Shown piece after piece: positions 15,291 to 24,342 of a stretch of DNA of 64,000 bases. A program made the position numbers and the translations under genes. The number at the start of each line of letters is the position of its first letter. Position 1 is the first letter of the stretch. The notes under the pieces were generated by a model, which made no database searches, was not told where the DNA came from, and worked only from the letters and a program-made list of their open reading frames with translations. This DNA is from Rhodococcus sp. B7740 (lineage in GTDB: Bacteria; Actinomycetota; Actinomycetes; Mycobacteriales; Mycobacteriaceae): contig NZ_CP010797.1 in NCBI RefSeq assembly GCF_000954115.1, forward strand, positions 1,798,001 to 1,862,000, in the 5' to 3' direction.

Positions 15291-18200
15291 ATGGCCAGAC
15301 ACAGTACGGGCACCGACGTAGCGGGCGAGCTGTCGGTGATGGAGAAGTTGTCGCGGCCGACCCGGGAGTGGTTCTCCGGCGCTTTTCCTGCTCCCACGTC
15401 CGCGCAGTTGGGCGCGTGGTCGTCGATCTCGAGTGGTTCGCACACTCTCGTGGTGGCGCCGACGGGTTCGGGCAAGACGCTCTCGGCCTTCCTGTGGGCC
15501 TTGGACGAGCTGGCGCAACTGGGTGCGGACAGCACTCGCAAGACCAAGGTTCTCTACATCTCGCCACTCAAGGCCCTTGCCGTCGACGTCGAACGCAACC
15601 TGCGTGCGCCACTGGTCGGCATCACCCAGACCGCCAAGCGCCTCGGCCTGAACCCACCCGAGATCTCGGTCGGCGTGCGGTCCGGCGACACCAGCGCCGC
15701 CGACCGCAGAAACATGATCAAGACTCCGCCGGACATTCTGATCACCACCCCGGAATCGCTGTTCCTCATGCTCACCTCGGCCGCCCGCGACATCCTCGCC
15801 GAGGTCGACACCGTGATCGTCGACGAGGTTCACGCCGTGGCAGGCACCAAACGCGGCGCGCATCTGGCGGTGTCCCTGGAACGGCTCGACGCGATGCTGG
15901 ACAAGCCCGCCCAGCGCATCGGCCTGTCCGCGACGGTGCGACCGCACGAGGAGGTGGGCCGTTTCCTGGCCGGTGCGGCCCCCATCGAGATCGTCGCACC
16001 ACCCGCTCCGAAAACCTTCGATCTGACGGTCCAGGTGCCGGTGGAGGACATGACCGAACTGGGCGTCACCGATCCGAACGCCGACACCTCCGCCGCTCCC
16101 CCGGCGCAGGGCTCGATCTGGCCGCACGTCGAGGAGAAGATGGTCGATCTCATCCTCGAGCACAAATCGTGCATCGTCTTCGCCAATTCCCGTCGCCTCG
16201 CCGAACGGCTCACCGCGCGGCTCAACGAGGTGTACGCCGAGCGGATCGGCGACGGCGTGGAGACACAACACAAGCCGCCCTCGCAGGTCGGCACTCCGAA
16301 CGACGTGAACCACGGTGCCGATCCGTTGCTGGCCCGGGCCCACCACGGCAGCGTCAGCAAGGATCAACGCGCACTGATCGAGGACGACCTCAAGACCGGC
16401 AGGCTGCGCTGCGTCGTGGCCACCAGCAGCCTCGAGCTCGGAATCGACATGGGCGCAGTCGATCTGGTCGTTCAGGTCGAAGCACCGCCATCGGTGGCCA
16501 GCGGTCTGCAGCGCGTCGGACGCGCAGGCCACCAGGTCGGCGAGATCTCCAAGGGCGTGTTGTTCCCCAAGCATCGAACCGACCTGATCCACTGCGCGGT
16601 CACGGTCGAACGCATGACGTCGGGCAAGATCGAGGCGTTGTTCGTTCCCGCCAACCCTCTCGACGTCCTGGCGCAGCAGACCGTGGCAGCCTGCGCCCTC
16701 GAACCGATCGACGCGGAGGACTGGTTCGACTCGGTCCGTCGCACAGGCAGTTTCGCCACCCTGCCCCGATCTGCCTACGAGTCGACTCTCGACCTGCTCT
16801 CGGGCCGCTACCCGTCCGACGAGTTCGCAGAACTGCGGCCGCGGTTGGTGTGGGACCGCGACGCCAACACTCTCACCGGCCGTCCCGGGTCGCAGCGACT
16901 GGCCGTCACCTCCGGTGGCACCATCCCCGACCGCGGACTGTTCACCGTCTACATGGTCGGTGAAAAGCAGTCCAGGGTAGGTGAACTCGACGAGGAGATG
17001 GTCTACGAATCGCGAGTGGGTGATGTGTTCGCACTCGGTGCCACCAGCTGGCGCATCGAGGAGATCACCCACGACCGGGTGCTGGTGAGCCCCGCGTACG
17101 GCCAACCCGGCCGGCTCCCCTTCTGGCACGGCGACGGTCTCGGTCGACCGGCCGAACTGGGCCAGGCGCTGGGCGAATTCCTGCGAAGCACCACCGATCG
17201 CAGCGACCTCGCCGAGCGACTGAGCTCCGACGGTCTCGACGCCAACGCCGTCAACAACCTCATCGCCTTGCTCGACGAGCAACTCGAGGCGACGGGGCAA
17301 CTGCCCACCGACAAGACGATGATCGTCGAGCGGTTCCGCGACGAACTGGGCGACTGGCGGCTCGTGCTGCATTCCACCTACGGTCAGCAGGTACACGCAC
17401 CGTGGGCCCTCGCAGTCGGGGCGAGACTGATCGAGCGCTATGGCATCGACGCCGCTCCTACTGCATCCGACGACGGCATTATCGTCCGGCTCCCCGACAC
17501 CGACGACCAGCCGCCGGGCGCAGAACTGTTCGTGTTCGAGCGCGACGAGATCGCCGACATCGTCACAGAGCAGGTCGGCGGGTCGGCGTTGTTCGCATCG
17601 AGATTTCGCGAATGTGCCGCGCGCGCACTGCTCCTCCCCCGCCGAAACCCGGGCAAACGCGCGCCGTTGTGGCAGCAGCGCCAGCGTTCGGCTCAGCTGC
17701 TCGACGTGGCACGCAAGTACCCGACGTTCCCGATCCTGCTCGAAACCGTCCGCGAGTGCCTGCAGGACGTCTACGACCTTCCTGCCCTCGAGGACATCCT
17801 GGCCCGCATCGGCCGACGCCAGATCAGAATCGTCGATGTCGAAACGCCGTCACCGTCACCGTTCGCCAATTCGCTGTTGTTCAACTACGTCGGCGCATTC
17901 ATGTACGAGGGCGACAGCCCGTTGGCCGAACGCCGGGCCGCCGCACTGTCACTCGACTCGGCGCTCCTCGCCGAACTGCTCGGACGCGTCGAGCTGCGAG
18001 AGCTGCTCGACGACAGCGTCATCACCACCACCGAACTCGAACTGCAGCGTCTTCCCGAGGACCGTCACGCCAAGGACATCGAAGGCGTGGCCGACCTGCT
18101 ACGCCTGCTCGGACCGTTGACCGTGGACGAAGTCGGCCTGCGCACCGACGGCGACGAATATCCGCAGTGGCTCGCCGAACTCGCCGACGCCAAACGGGCG

Positions 18201-19868
18201 ATGGAGGTCTCGTTCGCCGGCCGGAACTGGTGGACGGCCATCGAGGACGCCGCTCGATTGCGCGATGCGTTGGGCGTCCCGCTTCCCATCGGTACTCCGG
18301 CCGCCTTCATCGAACCCGTCGACGATCCGCTGGTGGACCTGATCAGCCGGTATGCCCGAACCCACGGACCGTTCACCCTCGACGACGCAGCGGCGCGCTT
18401 CGGGGTCGGCACCGCCGTGGTACGCGACGTCCTACGCAGACTCGCCGTCGACAAGCGCGTCGTCGAGGGCGAATTCCGGCCCGGTGCCACGGGTAGCGAA
18501 TGGTGCGACGCCGAGGTACTTCGGCGACTGCGGCGGCGGTCGCTGGCTGCGGCCCGGCAGGAGGTCGAACCCGTCTCCACCGCCACCCTGGGCCGCTTCC
18601 TGCCCGCGTGGCAGCACGTGGACAGCCGACGCCTGAGCGGGATCGACGGCGTCGCGACCGTCATCGAACAGCTTGCGGGCGTTCCTGTTCCGGCATCGGC
18701 GTGGGAATCTCTCGTGCTCTCGTCGCGGGTGACCGACTACAGTCCGGCGATGCTCGACGAGCTCACCTCGACCGGCGAGGTGCTGTGGTCCGGACACGGC
18801 GCGATCTCGTCGAAGGACGGCTGGGTGAGCCTGCACATGGCCGACACCGCACCACTGACCCTGGTGCCTGCAGCCGAGTCCGATCTGTCGGAACTGCAGA
18901 TTCGCATTCAGGACGCCGTCGCGGGGGGCGGTGCGTACTTCTTCCGGCAGCTGTCCGACACCGTCGGCAGTACCGACGACACCGCACTGCAGGCTGCACT
19001 GTGGGAGCTGGTGTGGGCTGGCCGTCTGAGCAACGACACATTCGCTCCGCTTCGCGCGCTGCTGAACTCCACGACCACCCGCTCGGCCCCGAGTCATCGT
19101 GCACCTCGTCGTACACCGCGGTTGCGCTCGTACCGACAATTCGAGCGTCCCTCGCTCCCGACCCGAACCGGACCGCCGACGGCGGGTGGGCGATGGTCAC
19201 GATTGCCCGAGCTCGAACCCGACCTCACCGTCCGTGCGCACGCGACCGCCGACGTCCTGCTCGAACGCTACGGCGTGGTGACCCGCGGTTCGGTGATGAA
19301 CGAAGGTGTGCCCGGCGGCTTCGCCACGATGTACAAGGTGCTCACCGGATTCGAGGATTCCGGTCGATGCCGTCGGGGCTACTTCGTCGACTCACTCGGC
19401 GGTGCGCAGTTCTCCACCTCCGACGTGGTCGACCGATTACGCAGCTACGACGAACCGAAGAAGAACGCCAGCGCTGTCGTACTCGCGTCGTGCGATCCGG
19501 CCAATCCCTACGGCGGAGCACTGCCCTGGCCGAAAGCCGGCAGCGGCGAGGCCGGTGTCGGAGATACGCCGGACGAGACGACGAAGCATCGGCCGGGCCG
19601 AAAGGCCGGTGCACTGGTCGTCCTCGTTCGGGGCGAGTTGACGATGTTCGTCGAACGCGGCGGGAAGTCGGTGCTCACGTTCGGTGAGAACGCCGACGAC
19701 ATCGGCGCTGCAGCAACCGCATTGGCGGCCACCGTTCGCCGCGGCGGAGTCGACAAGCTACTCGTCGAGCGGATCAACGGTCACGACATCCACGGCACCG
19801 ACTTCGCCAAGACCTTGACCGAAGCAGGTTTCTCGGCGACCCCACGCGGACTTCGCCTGCGTCGCTGA
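15291..19868 (+). CDS. lhr: ATP-dependent DNA helicase Lhr (large helicase-related)
   Basis: A 1,525-residue superfamily 2 helicase of full Lhr length. Walker A APTGSGKT is at residues 56-63, the DEVH box lies near residue 180 (VDEVHAVAGTKRGAHL), and helicase motifs IV-VI follow (VFANSRRLAERL, ATSSLELGIDMG, QRVGRAGHQ). The long C-terminal part carries the Lhr winged-helix and core domains. Mycobacterial Lhr is a 3'-to-5' ssDNA translocase and RNA:DNA helicase induced by DNA damage. It is followed after 43 bases by the glycosylase nei2, as in M. tuberculosis (lhr-nei), which suggests a joint role in repair of damaged or alkylated DNA. Confidence 0.96.
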   Translation: MARHSTGTDVAGELSVMEKLSRPTREWFSGAFPAPTSAQLGAWSSISSGSHTLVVAPTGSGKTLSAFLWALDELAQLGADSTRKTKVLYISPLKALAVDVERNLRAPLVGITQTAKRLGLNPPEISVGVRSGDTSAADRRNMIKTPPDILITTPESLFLMLTSAARDILAEVDTVIVDEVHAVAGTKRGAHLAVSLERLDAMLDKPAQRIGLSATVRPHEEVGRFLAGAAPIEIVAPPAPKTFDLTVQVPVEDMTELGVTDPNADTSAAPPAQGSIWPHVEEKMVDLILEHKSCIVFANSRRLAERLTARLNEVYAERIGDGVETQHKPPSQVGTPNDVNHGADPLLARAHHGSVSKDQRALIEDDLKTGRLRCVVATSSLELGIDMGAVDLVVQVEAPPSVASGLQRVGRAGHQVGEISKGVLFPKHRTDLIHCAVTVERMTSGKIEALFVPANPLDVLAQQTVAACALEPIDAEDWFDSVRRTGSFATLPRSAYESTLDLLSGRYPSDEFAELRPRLVWDRDANTLTGRPGSQRLAVTSGGTIPDRGLFTVYMVGEKQSRVGELDEEMVYESRVGDVFALGATSWRIEEITHDRVLVSPAYGQPGRLPFWHGDGLGRPAELGQALGEFLRSTTDRSDLAERLSSDGLDANAVNNLIALLDEQLEATGQLPTDKTMIVERFRDELGDWRLVLHSTYGQQVHAPWALAVGARLIERYGIDAAPTASDDGIIVRLPDTDDQPPGAELFVFERDEIADIVTEQVGGSALFASRFRECAARALLLPRRNPGKRAPLWQQRQRSAQLLDVARKYPTFPILLETVRECLQDVYDLPALEDILARIGRRQIRIVDVETPSPSPFANSLLFNYVGAFMYEGDSPLAERRAAALSLDSALLAELLGRVELRELLDDSVITTTELELQRLPEDRHAKDIEGVADLLRLLGPLTVDEVGLRTDGDEYPQWLAELADAKRAMEVSFAGRNWWTAIEDAARLRDALGVPLPIGTPAAFIEPVDDPLVDLISRYARTHGPFTLDDAAARFGVGTAVVRDVLRRLAVDKRVVEGEFRPGATGSEWCDAEVLRRLRRRSLAAARQEVEPVSTATLGRFLPAWQHVDSRRLSGIDGVATVIEQLAGVPVPASAWESLVLSSRVTDYSPAMLDELTSTGEVLWSGHGAISSKDGWVSLHMADTAPLTLVPAAESDLSELQIRIQDAVAGGGAYFFRQLSDTVGSTDDTALQAALWELVWAGRLSNDTFAPLRALLNSTTTRSAPSHRAPRRTPRLRSYRQFERPSLPTRTGPPTAGGRWSRLPELEPDLTVRAHATADVLLERYGVVTRGSVMNEGVPGGFATMYKVLTGFEDSGRCRRGYFVDSLGGAQFSTSDVVDRLRSYDEPKKNASAVVLASCDPANPYGGALPWPKAGSGEAGVGDTPDETTKHRPGRKAGALVVLVRGELTMFVERGGKSVLTFGENADDIGAAATALAATVRRGGVDKLLVERINGHDIHGTDFAKTLTEAGFSATPRGLRLRR

Positions 19869-19911
19869 TTGCCCACTGCCTGCGAGACCACCGGAGAGGA
19901 CACGAACACCG

Positions 19912-20700
19912 ATGCCCGAGGGCGATACCGTCTGGCGCGCCGCCAACACCCTGCGCGCCGCACTCGAGGGCCGACAGCTCACCACCTGCGACATTCGCGT
20001 ACCGCGCTACGCCACAGTCGACTTCACCGGCGAGACCGTCGATTCCGTCGCCTCACGCGGTAAGCATCTGCTGATTCGAGTCGGCGGGTACTCCATTCAT
20101 TCGCATCTGAAGATGGAGGGCACCTGGCACGTCTACGCACCCGGTGCTCGCTGGCGCCGCCCTGCGTTCCAGGCGCGGATCATCTTGAACACCGCCGACG
20201 CGCAGGCCATCGGTTTCGAGCTCGGAGTGCTCGAGATCCTCGAGGACGAGGACGATGCCGTCGGATATCTCGGACCGGATCTGCTCGGTCCCGACTGGGA
20301 TCCCGACGTGGCGCTGTCCAGGCTCGCAGCGGATCCGGCCCGGCCGATCGGGCTCGCGCTTCTCGATCAGCGCAACATTGCCGGACTGGGCAACGTCTAC
20401 CGCAACGAGATCTGCTTTCTCCGGGGCGTCGACCCGCGCACCCCGGTCGGCGAAGCCGGTGACCTGAGCAAGACGATCGACCTGTCCTACCGATTGATCA
20501 TGGCCAACAAGGATCGCAACCAACGCGTCACCACCGGAGATCGACGTCCGGGCCGACACTTCTGGGTGTACGGGCGCGAAAACAAGCCGTGCAGACGCTG
20601 CGGAACCACCATCGAATTCGGTCTGATCGGAGATAATCCCCTGGAGGAACGCCAGATCTACCACTGCCCACACTGCCAGAAACGAGGTGTGGCGAGATAG
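19912..20700 (+). CDS. nei2: Fpg/Nei-family DNA glycosylase (endonuclease VIII-like)
   Basis: A 262-residue bifunctional glycosylase/AP lyase for oxidised bases. After removal of Met, Pro2 and Glu3 (MPEGDTVWRAA) are the catalytic residues. Other marks are RGKHLLIR near residue 47-54, SHLKMEGTW, and QRNIAGLGNVYRNEICFL of the helix-two-turn-helix. A C-terminal zinc finger has CRRC and CPHC separated by about 20 residues, so the finger looks intact. It lies 43 bases after lhr on the same strand and is likely cotranscribed with it. Nei rather than Fpg is chosen from MPEGDTV at the N-terminus. Confidence 0.92.
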   Translation: MPEGDTVWRAANTLRAALEGRQLTTCDIRVPRYATVDFTGETVDSVASRGKHLLIRVGGYSIHSHLKMEGTWHVYAPGARWRRPAFQARIILNTADAQAIGFELGVLEILEDEDDAVGYLGPDLLGPDWDPDVALSRLAADPARPIGLALLDQRNIAGLGNVYRNEICFLRGVDPRTPVGEAGDLSKTIDLSYRLIMANKDRNQRVTTGDRRPGRHFWVYGRENKPCRRCGTTIEFGLIGDNPLEERQIYHCPHCQKRGVAR

Positions 20701-20712
20701 TTCGGTCCGTGG

Positions 20713-20739
20713 TGTCCTTTTCGACGAACCCCGTTCGTC
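20713..20739 (+). promoter_or_regulatory. Candidate ECF42-type promoter upstream of the YciI gene
   Basis: TGTCCT (20713-20718) and CGTC (20736-20739) are separated by 17 bases. Published ECF42 target promoters have TGTCGA at -35 and CG(A/T)C at -10, so the -10 matches and the -35 matches in its first four bases. The downstream operon encodes the sigma factor itself, so autoregulation is plausible. The same stretch also forms a small GACGAA/TTCGTC hairpin. Confidence 0.35.
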
Positions 20740-20793
20740 CTTCGTGTGTAGGTCGGCAAACGGTGCCGATCGCGACGAACCCGAGGAGTCTTC

Positions 20794-21144
20794 ATGACCA
20801 CGTACGCAGCCATCGTCTACACCCATGATGCCGACTGGACCTCGCCCGAGGTCGCCGACGAGATGGCCGAATACGGTGCATTCAGTGCCGCGGCCGGATC
20901 CGCGATCACCGGCGGAGCGGTCCTGCATCCCACGTCGACCGCCACCACGGTGCGCGTGTCGGGAGGGAAGGGCGGCGACGTCCTGACAACGGACGGTCCG
21001 TTCGCCGAGGCGAAAGAGGTGCTCGCCGGGTTCTTCCTCCTCGAGGCACAGGACCTCGATGCCGCGATCGCACTGGCCGCCCAGATCCCAGCGGCATGGA
21101 ACGGAGCAATCGAAGTCCGGCCGATCATTCCGATGACTCGATGA
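20794..21144 (+). CDS. YciI/DGPF-domain protein, partner of an ECF42 sigma factor
   Basis: A 116-residue YCII-superfamily protein. The family motif DGPFAEAKEVLAGFFLLEAQ is present near residues 68-87, and the fold is expected to be a dimeric ferredoxin-like alpha/beta barrel. Its stop overlaps the sigma-factor start (ATGA, 21141-21144). DGPF proteins are encoded with ECF42 sigma factors across actinobacteria; their biochemical role is still unclear. A GAGGAG ribosome site stands just before the ATG. Confidence 0.88.
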   Translation: MTTYAAIVYTHDADWTSPEVADEMAEYGAFSAAAGSAITGGAVLHPTSTATTVRVSGGKGGDVLTTDGPFAEAKEVLAGFFLLEAQDLDAAIALAAQIPAAWNGAIEVRPIIPMTR

Positions 21145-22397
21145 GTACACCGGCCGAGCACCTCTCGGCCGTGGTCCGTGACGAGGGTCGCCGGGTCCTG
21201 GCGACCCTCGTGCGCACCACCGGCAGTTTCGCCGTCGCCGAGGACGCGGTCTCCGAGGCGGTGGTGACCGCACTCGCTCACTGGCCCGGATCGGGTGTGC
21301 CCGACAATCCGCGTGCCTGGCTCACGACCGTGGCCCGCAACAAGGCGCTCGACATCCTCCGACGCGAGGCCGGGCGCACCGCGAAGGAACGAGAGGCGGC
21401 GGATCTCGCCGTGTCGAACCAGAACTGGAGCGAGAGCGACGAGTCCGAGATCGACGACGATCTTCTGCGGTTGGTCTTCACCTGCTGTCATCCGACGCTC
21501 TCCGTCGAGGCGCAGGTGGCACTGAGCCTGCGCACTCTCTGTGGGCTCGCCACTGCCGACGTCGCCCGACTGATGCTCGTGCCCGAGGCCACCATGTCCA
21601 AACGGCTCACGCGTGCGAAGAAGAAGATCGCAGCTGCCAACATTCCGTATCGAGTACCGAATTCGGCGGAGTTGCCGCAACGACTCGACGCGGTGGCCAC
21701 CACGGTGTATTTGATGTTCACGGCCGGCCATCTCGGCGGCGAGACGCTGGTGCGGCCTCGACTGTGCGACGAGGCACTCAGGTTGGCCCGCCTGCTGATC
21801 GACCTGATGCCCGACGAGCCGTCACTTCGGGGGCTACTGGCCCTCATGCTGTTCACGGATTCGCGCCGGGCGACCAGGACCGATGAATCGGGCGGCCTCG
21901 TCAGGCTCGAGGATCAGAACAGATCTCGATGGAATCGAGAGGCGATCGAGGAGGGCGTCCGGTTGATGGACGGTGCTCTGCGGCGCAACGACTCTCGGCC
22001 CAGTCGCTACACCGTCCAGGCAGCCATCGCCGCGTGTCACTCCACAGCAGCGACCTACGCCGACACCGACTGGTCTCGGATCGTCGCGCTGTACGACGCG
22101 TTGGCGGTTGTGGAGAACACACCGATCGTGGCACTCAACCGCGGCGTGGCCATCGGAGAGAGCCAGGGGCCTGCCGCCGGGCTCGACGCACTCGACGCCA
22201 TCGATTCTTTGGGCGGCCACTATCTGTGGCATGCCTGTCGAGCTGTGATGCTCGATCGCCTGGACCGCGCGGAGGAGGCCAGGAACGCACGAACGACCGC
22301 GCTAGCTCTCGGCCCGTCGCCTGCCGAGAGGGCGTATCTCGAGGCGCAGCTCGCGCCGCCCTCCCACCCTGTCGAGCGACAACGAGAAGAAACCTGA
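21141..22397 (+). CDS. ECF42-group RNA polymerase sigma factor with C-terminal TPR-like extension
   Basis: A 418-residue sigma factor. Residues 1-170 hold the ECF core: region 2 with DAVSEAVVTALAHWP and NPRAWLTTVARNKALDILRR, and region 4 with GLATADVARLMLVPEATMSKR. Residues 180-418 form the long helical extension typical of ECF42, with TPR-like helices (SRYTVQAAIAACHSTAATY, VALNRGVAIGESQG). No anti-sigma gene is adjacent; in this group the extension is thought to control activity. Coupled by ATGA overlap to the DGPF protein. The target is probably its own operon. Confidence 0.9.
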   Translation: MSTPAEHLSAVVRDEGRRVLATLVRTTGSFAVAEDAVSEAVVTALAHWPGSGVPDNPRAWLTTVARNKALDILRREAGRTAKEREAADLAVSNQNWSESDESEIDDDLLRLVFTCCHPTLSVEAQVALSLRTLCGLATADVARLMLVPEATMSKRLTRAKKKIAAANIPYRVPNSAELPQRLDAVATTVYLMFTAGHLGGETLVRPRLCDEALRLARLLIDLMPDEPSLRGLLALMLFTDSRRATRTDESGGLVRLEDQNRSRWNREAIEEGVRLMDGALRRNDSRPSRYTVQAAIAACHSTAATYADTDWSRIVALYDALAVVENTPIVALNRGVAIGESQGPAAGLDALDAIDSLGGHYLWHACRAVMLDRLDRAEEARNARTTALALGPSPAERAYLEAQLAPPSHPVERQREET

Positions 22398-22447
22398 AAG
22401 CTCCCTGTCAGGTGCGACCAAGCCCCTTCACAGCTTCGCCGACCACC

Positions 22448-22549
22448 ATGGATCGCATGCTGACACTTGCGATACTCACCCTGCTCGTCATGGCCGTCTC
22501 CGGCGCGACGGCCGCTCGCGCGCCCCGGACGCTGGTTCGACTGCGCTAG
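22448..22549 (+). CDS. Possible 33-residue membrane peptide
   Basis: ATG 22448 to TAG 22547-22549 encodes 33 residues: one hydrophobic segment (MLTLAILTLLVMAVSGATA) followed by a basic tail. It lies 50 bases after the sigma factor on the same strand, and its stop overlaps the convergent glpD stop. No strong ribosome site is present. The single membrane segment with a positive C-terminus is coherent, but the frame is too short to be sure it is expressed. Confidence 0.3.
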   Translation: MDRMLTLAILTLLVMAVSGATAARAPRTLVRLR

Positions 22550-24276
22550 ATCGTGCGAACGGGTTCGAGGATTTCCTGGCGGGCCTCGGGCGCGACGACG
22601 CGCAGTGCGTCTGCCGACTCGTCGTCGGGCTGACGCTGCGACTCGATCTCGGCCTCCACTCGGGCGCGGTAGGTCTCGACCTCACGATCGACCGTGGCCT
22701 CGTCCCAGCCCAGAACCGGTGCGATCAATGCAGCGACCTGACCCGCGCAGTTCATCCCACGATGCGAGTACTCGATCGAGATTCGGGTCCGACGCGAGAG
22801 CACGTCCTCGAGATGCAGTGCGCCCTCCGCTGCCGCGGCGTACACCACCTCCACCTGGAGGTATGCCGGCGCATCGGTGAGTGGTTGCAGCAGTTCGGGT
22901 TTGCCGTCGGCCATGGCCAACACTTCGTCGATCAACGAACCGTATCGGTCGAGCAGATGCGTCACCCGATGCGGATGCAGCTTGTGCATCTCGCCCAGGT
23001 GCGGTGCCTGATTGACCAGCGCGAAGTAGCCGTCGGCACCGACGAGGGGCACCTTCTCGGTGATCGAGGACGCCACCCGCACCGGGATGTCCTCGGCGGC
23101 CAGATCGACTGCGTCCTCGGCCATCACGCGGTAGGTCGTGTACTTGCCGCCCGCGATGGCGACGAGTCCGGGTGCGACCCGAGCGACCGCGTGTTCCCGG
23201 GACAGCTTGGAGGTTTCGTCGCTCTCGCCGGCGAGCAGTGGCCGCAAGCCCGCGTAGACCCCGTCGATGTCCTCGTGGGTGAGCGGCGTGACGAGCACCG
23301 AGTTGACCTCGCCCAGGATGTAGTCGATGTCGGCCTTGGTGGCGGCCGGGTGTGCGAGATCGAGGTTCCAGTCGGTGTCGGTGGTACCGATGATCCAGTG
23401 CGCGCCCCACGGAATGATGAACAGCACCGACTTCTCGGTGCGCAGAATGATCGCGGCCTCGCTGACGATTCGATCGCGCGGCACCACGATGTGCACGCCC
23501 TTCGAGGCGCGTACCCGGAACCGGCCGCGCATGTTGGACAGTGACTGGATCTCGTCGGTCCACACGCCGGTGGCATTGATCACCACGTGTGCCCGCACCT
23601 CGGTGGTGGCACCGGTCTCCGAATCACGCACGCGCACACCGGAAACCCGGTCGGCCTCACGCAGGAATCCGACCACCTGGGTCGATGTGCGCACCACTGC
23701 GCCGTAGTGGGCGGCCGTTCTGGCGACCATCATGGTGTGCCGGGCGTCGTCGACGACGGTGTCGTAGTACCGAATCCCGCCGATCAGCGACTTGCGTTTG
23801 ATCCCGGGCGACATACGCAGTGCACCGGATCGAGTCAGGTGCTTCTGCTGCGGCACCGATTTGGCCCCACCCATGCGGTCGTAGAGGAAGATGCCCGCGG
23901 CGATGTAGGGCCGCTCCCACAACCGATGCGTGAGCGGGAAGAGAAATTTCAGCGGCTTGACCAAGTGCGGTGCGAGCGTGGACAGAGAGAGTTCGCGTTC
24001 GTGCAGGGCCTCGCGCACGAGCCCGAACTCGAGCTGCTCGAGGTATCGAAGCCCGCCGTGGAACATCTTGGACGAGCGAGAGGACGTTCCCGACGCGTAA
24101 TCACGCGCCTCGACCAGGGCGACCTTCAGTCCGCGCGTCGCCGCGTCGAGGGCCGCTCCTGAGCCGACGACGCCACCGCCGACGACCACTACGTCGAACT
24201 GCTCGGTTCCGAGCTGGTCCCACGCCTCCACCCGCTGGTCGGGTCCGAGGAACTTCGTATTCGATCGGTTGCTCAT
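22546..24276 (-). CDS. glpD: Glycerol-3-phosphate dehydrogenase (FAD-dependent)
   Basis: A 576-residue aerobic, membrane-associated flavoenzyme that oxidises sn-glycerol 3-phosphate to dihydroxyacetone phosphate and passes electrons to quinone. FAD site: VVVVGGGVVGSGAALDAATR near residues 29-48, with SSRSSKMFHGGLRYLEQ following. The C-terminal DAO_C domain has GVWTDE and SHRGMNCAGQVAALI. Length fits GlpD of actinobacteria. In M. tuberculosis glpD2 lies next to lpdA; here one aminotransferase gene intervenes. The stop overlaps the tiny peptide gene tail-to-tail. No glpF or glpK is in the window. Confidence 0.95.
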   Translation of the reverse strand: MSNRSNTKFLGPDQRVEAWDQLGTEQFDVVVVGGGVVGSGAALDAATRGLKVALVEARDYASGTSSRSSKMFHGGLRYLEQLEFGLVREALHERELSLSTLAPHLVKPLKFLFPLTHRLWERPYIAAGIFLYDRMGGAKSVPQQKHLTRSGALRMSPGIKRKSLIGGIRYYDTVVDDARHTMMVARTAAHYGAVVRTSTQVVGFLREADRVSGVRVRDSETGATTEVRAHVVINATGVWTDEIQSLSNMRGRFRVRASKGVHIVVPRDRIVSEAAIILRTEKSVLFIIPWGAHWIIGTTDTDWNLDLAHPAATKADIDYILGEVNSVLVTPLTHEDIDGVYAGLRPLLAGESDETSKLSREHAVARVAPGLVAIAGGKYTTYRVMAEDAVDLAAEDIPVRVASSITEKVPLVGADGYFALVNQAPHLGEMHKLHPHRVTHLLDRYGSLIDEVLAMADGKPELLQPLTDAPAYLQVEVVYAAAAEGALHLEDVLSRRTRISIEYSHRGMNCAGQVAALIAPVLGWDEATVDREVETYRARVEAEIESQRQPDDESADALRVVAPEARQEILEPVRTI

Positions 24277-24342
24277 CTCGAACGCTCCCTCTCCTTCGAA
24301 AATCCCCGCATTGCTTGCACGTCAGGCTACCGCCCCTGGTCG

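Noticed and set aside
15258..17396. 712-codon minus-strand frame opposite lhr
   Set aside because: Lhr helicase motifs fix the coding strand; the antisense translation has no known domain.
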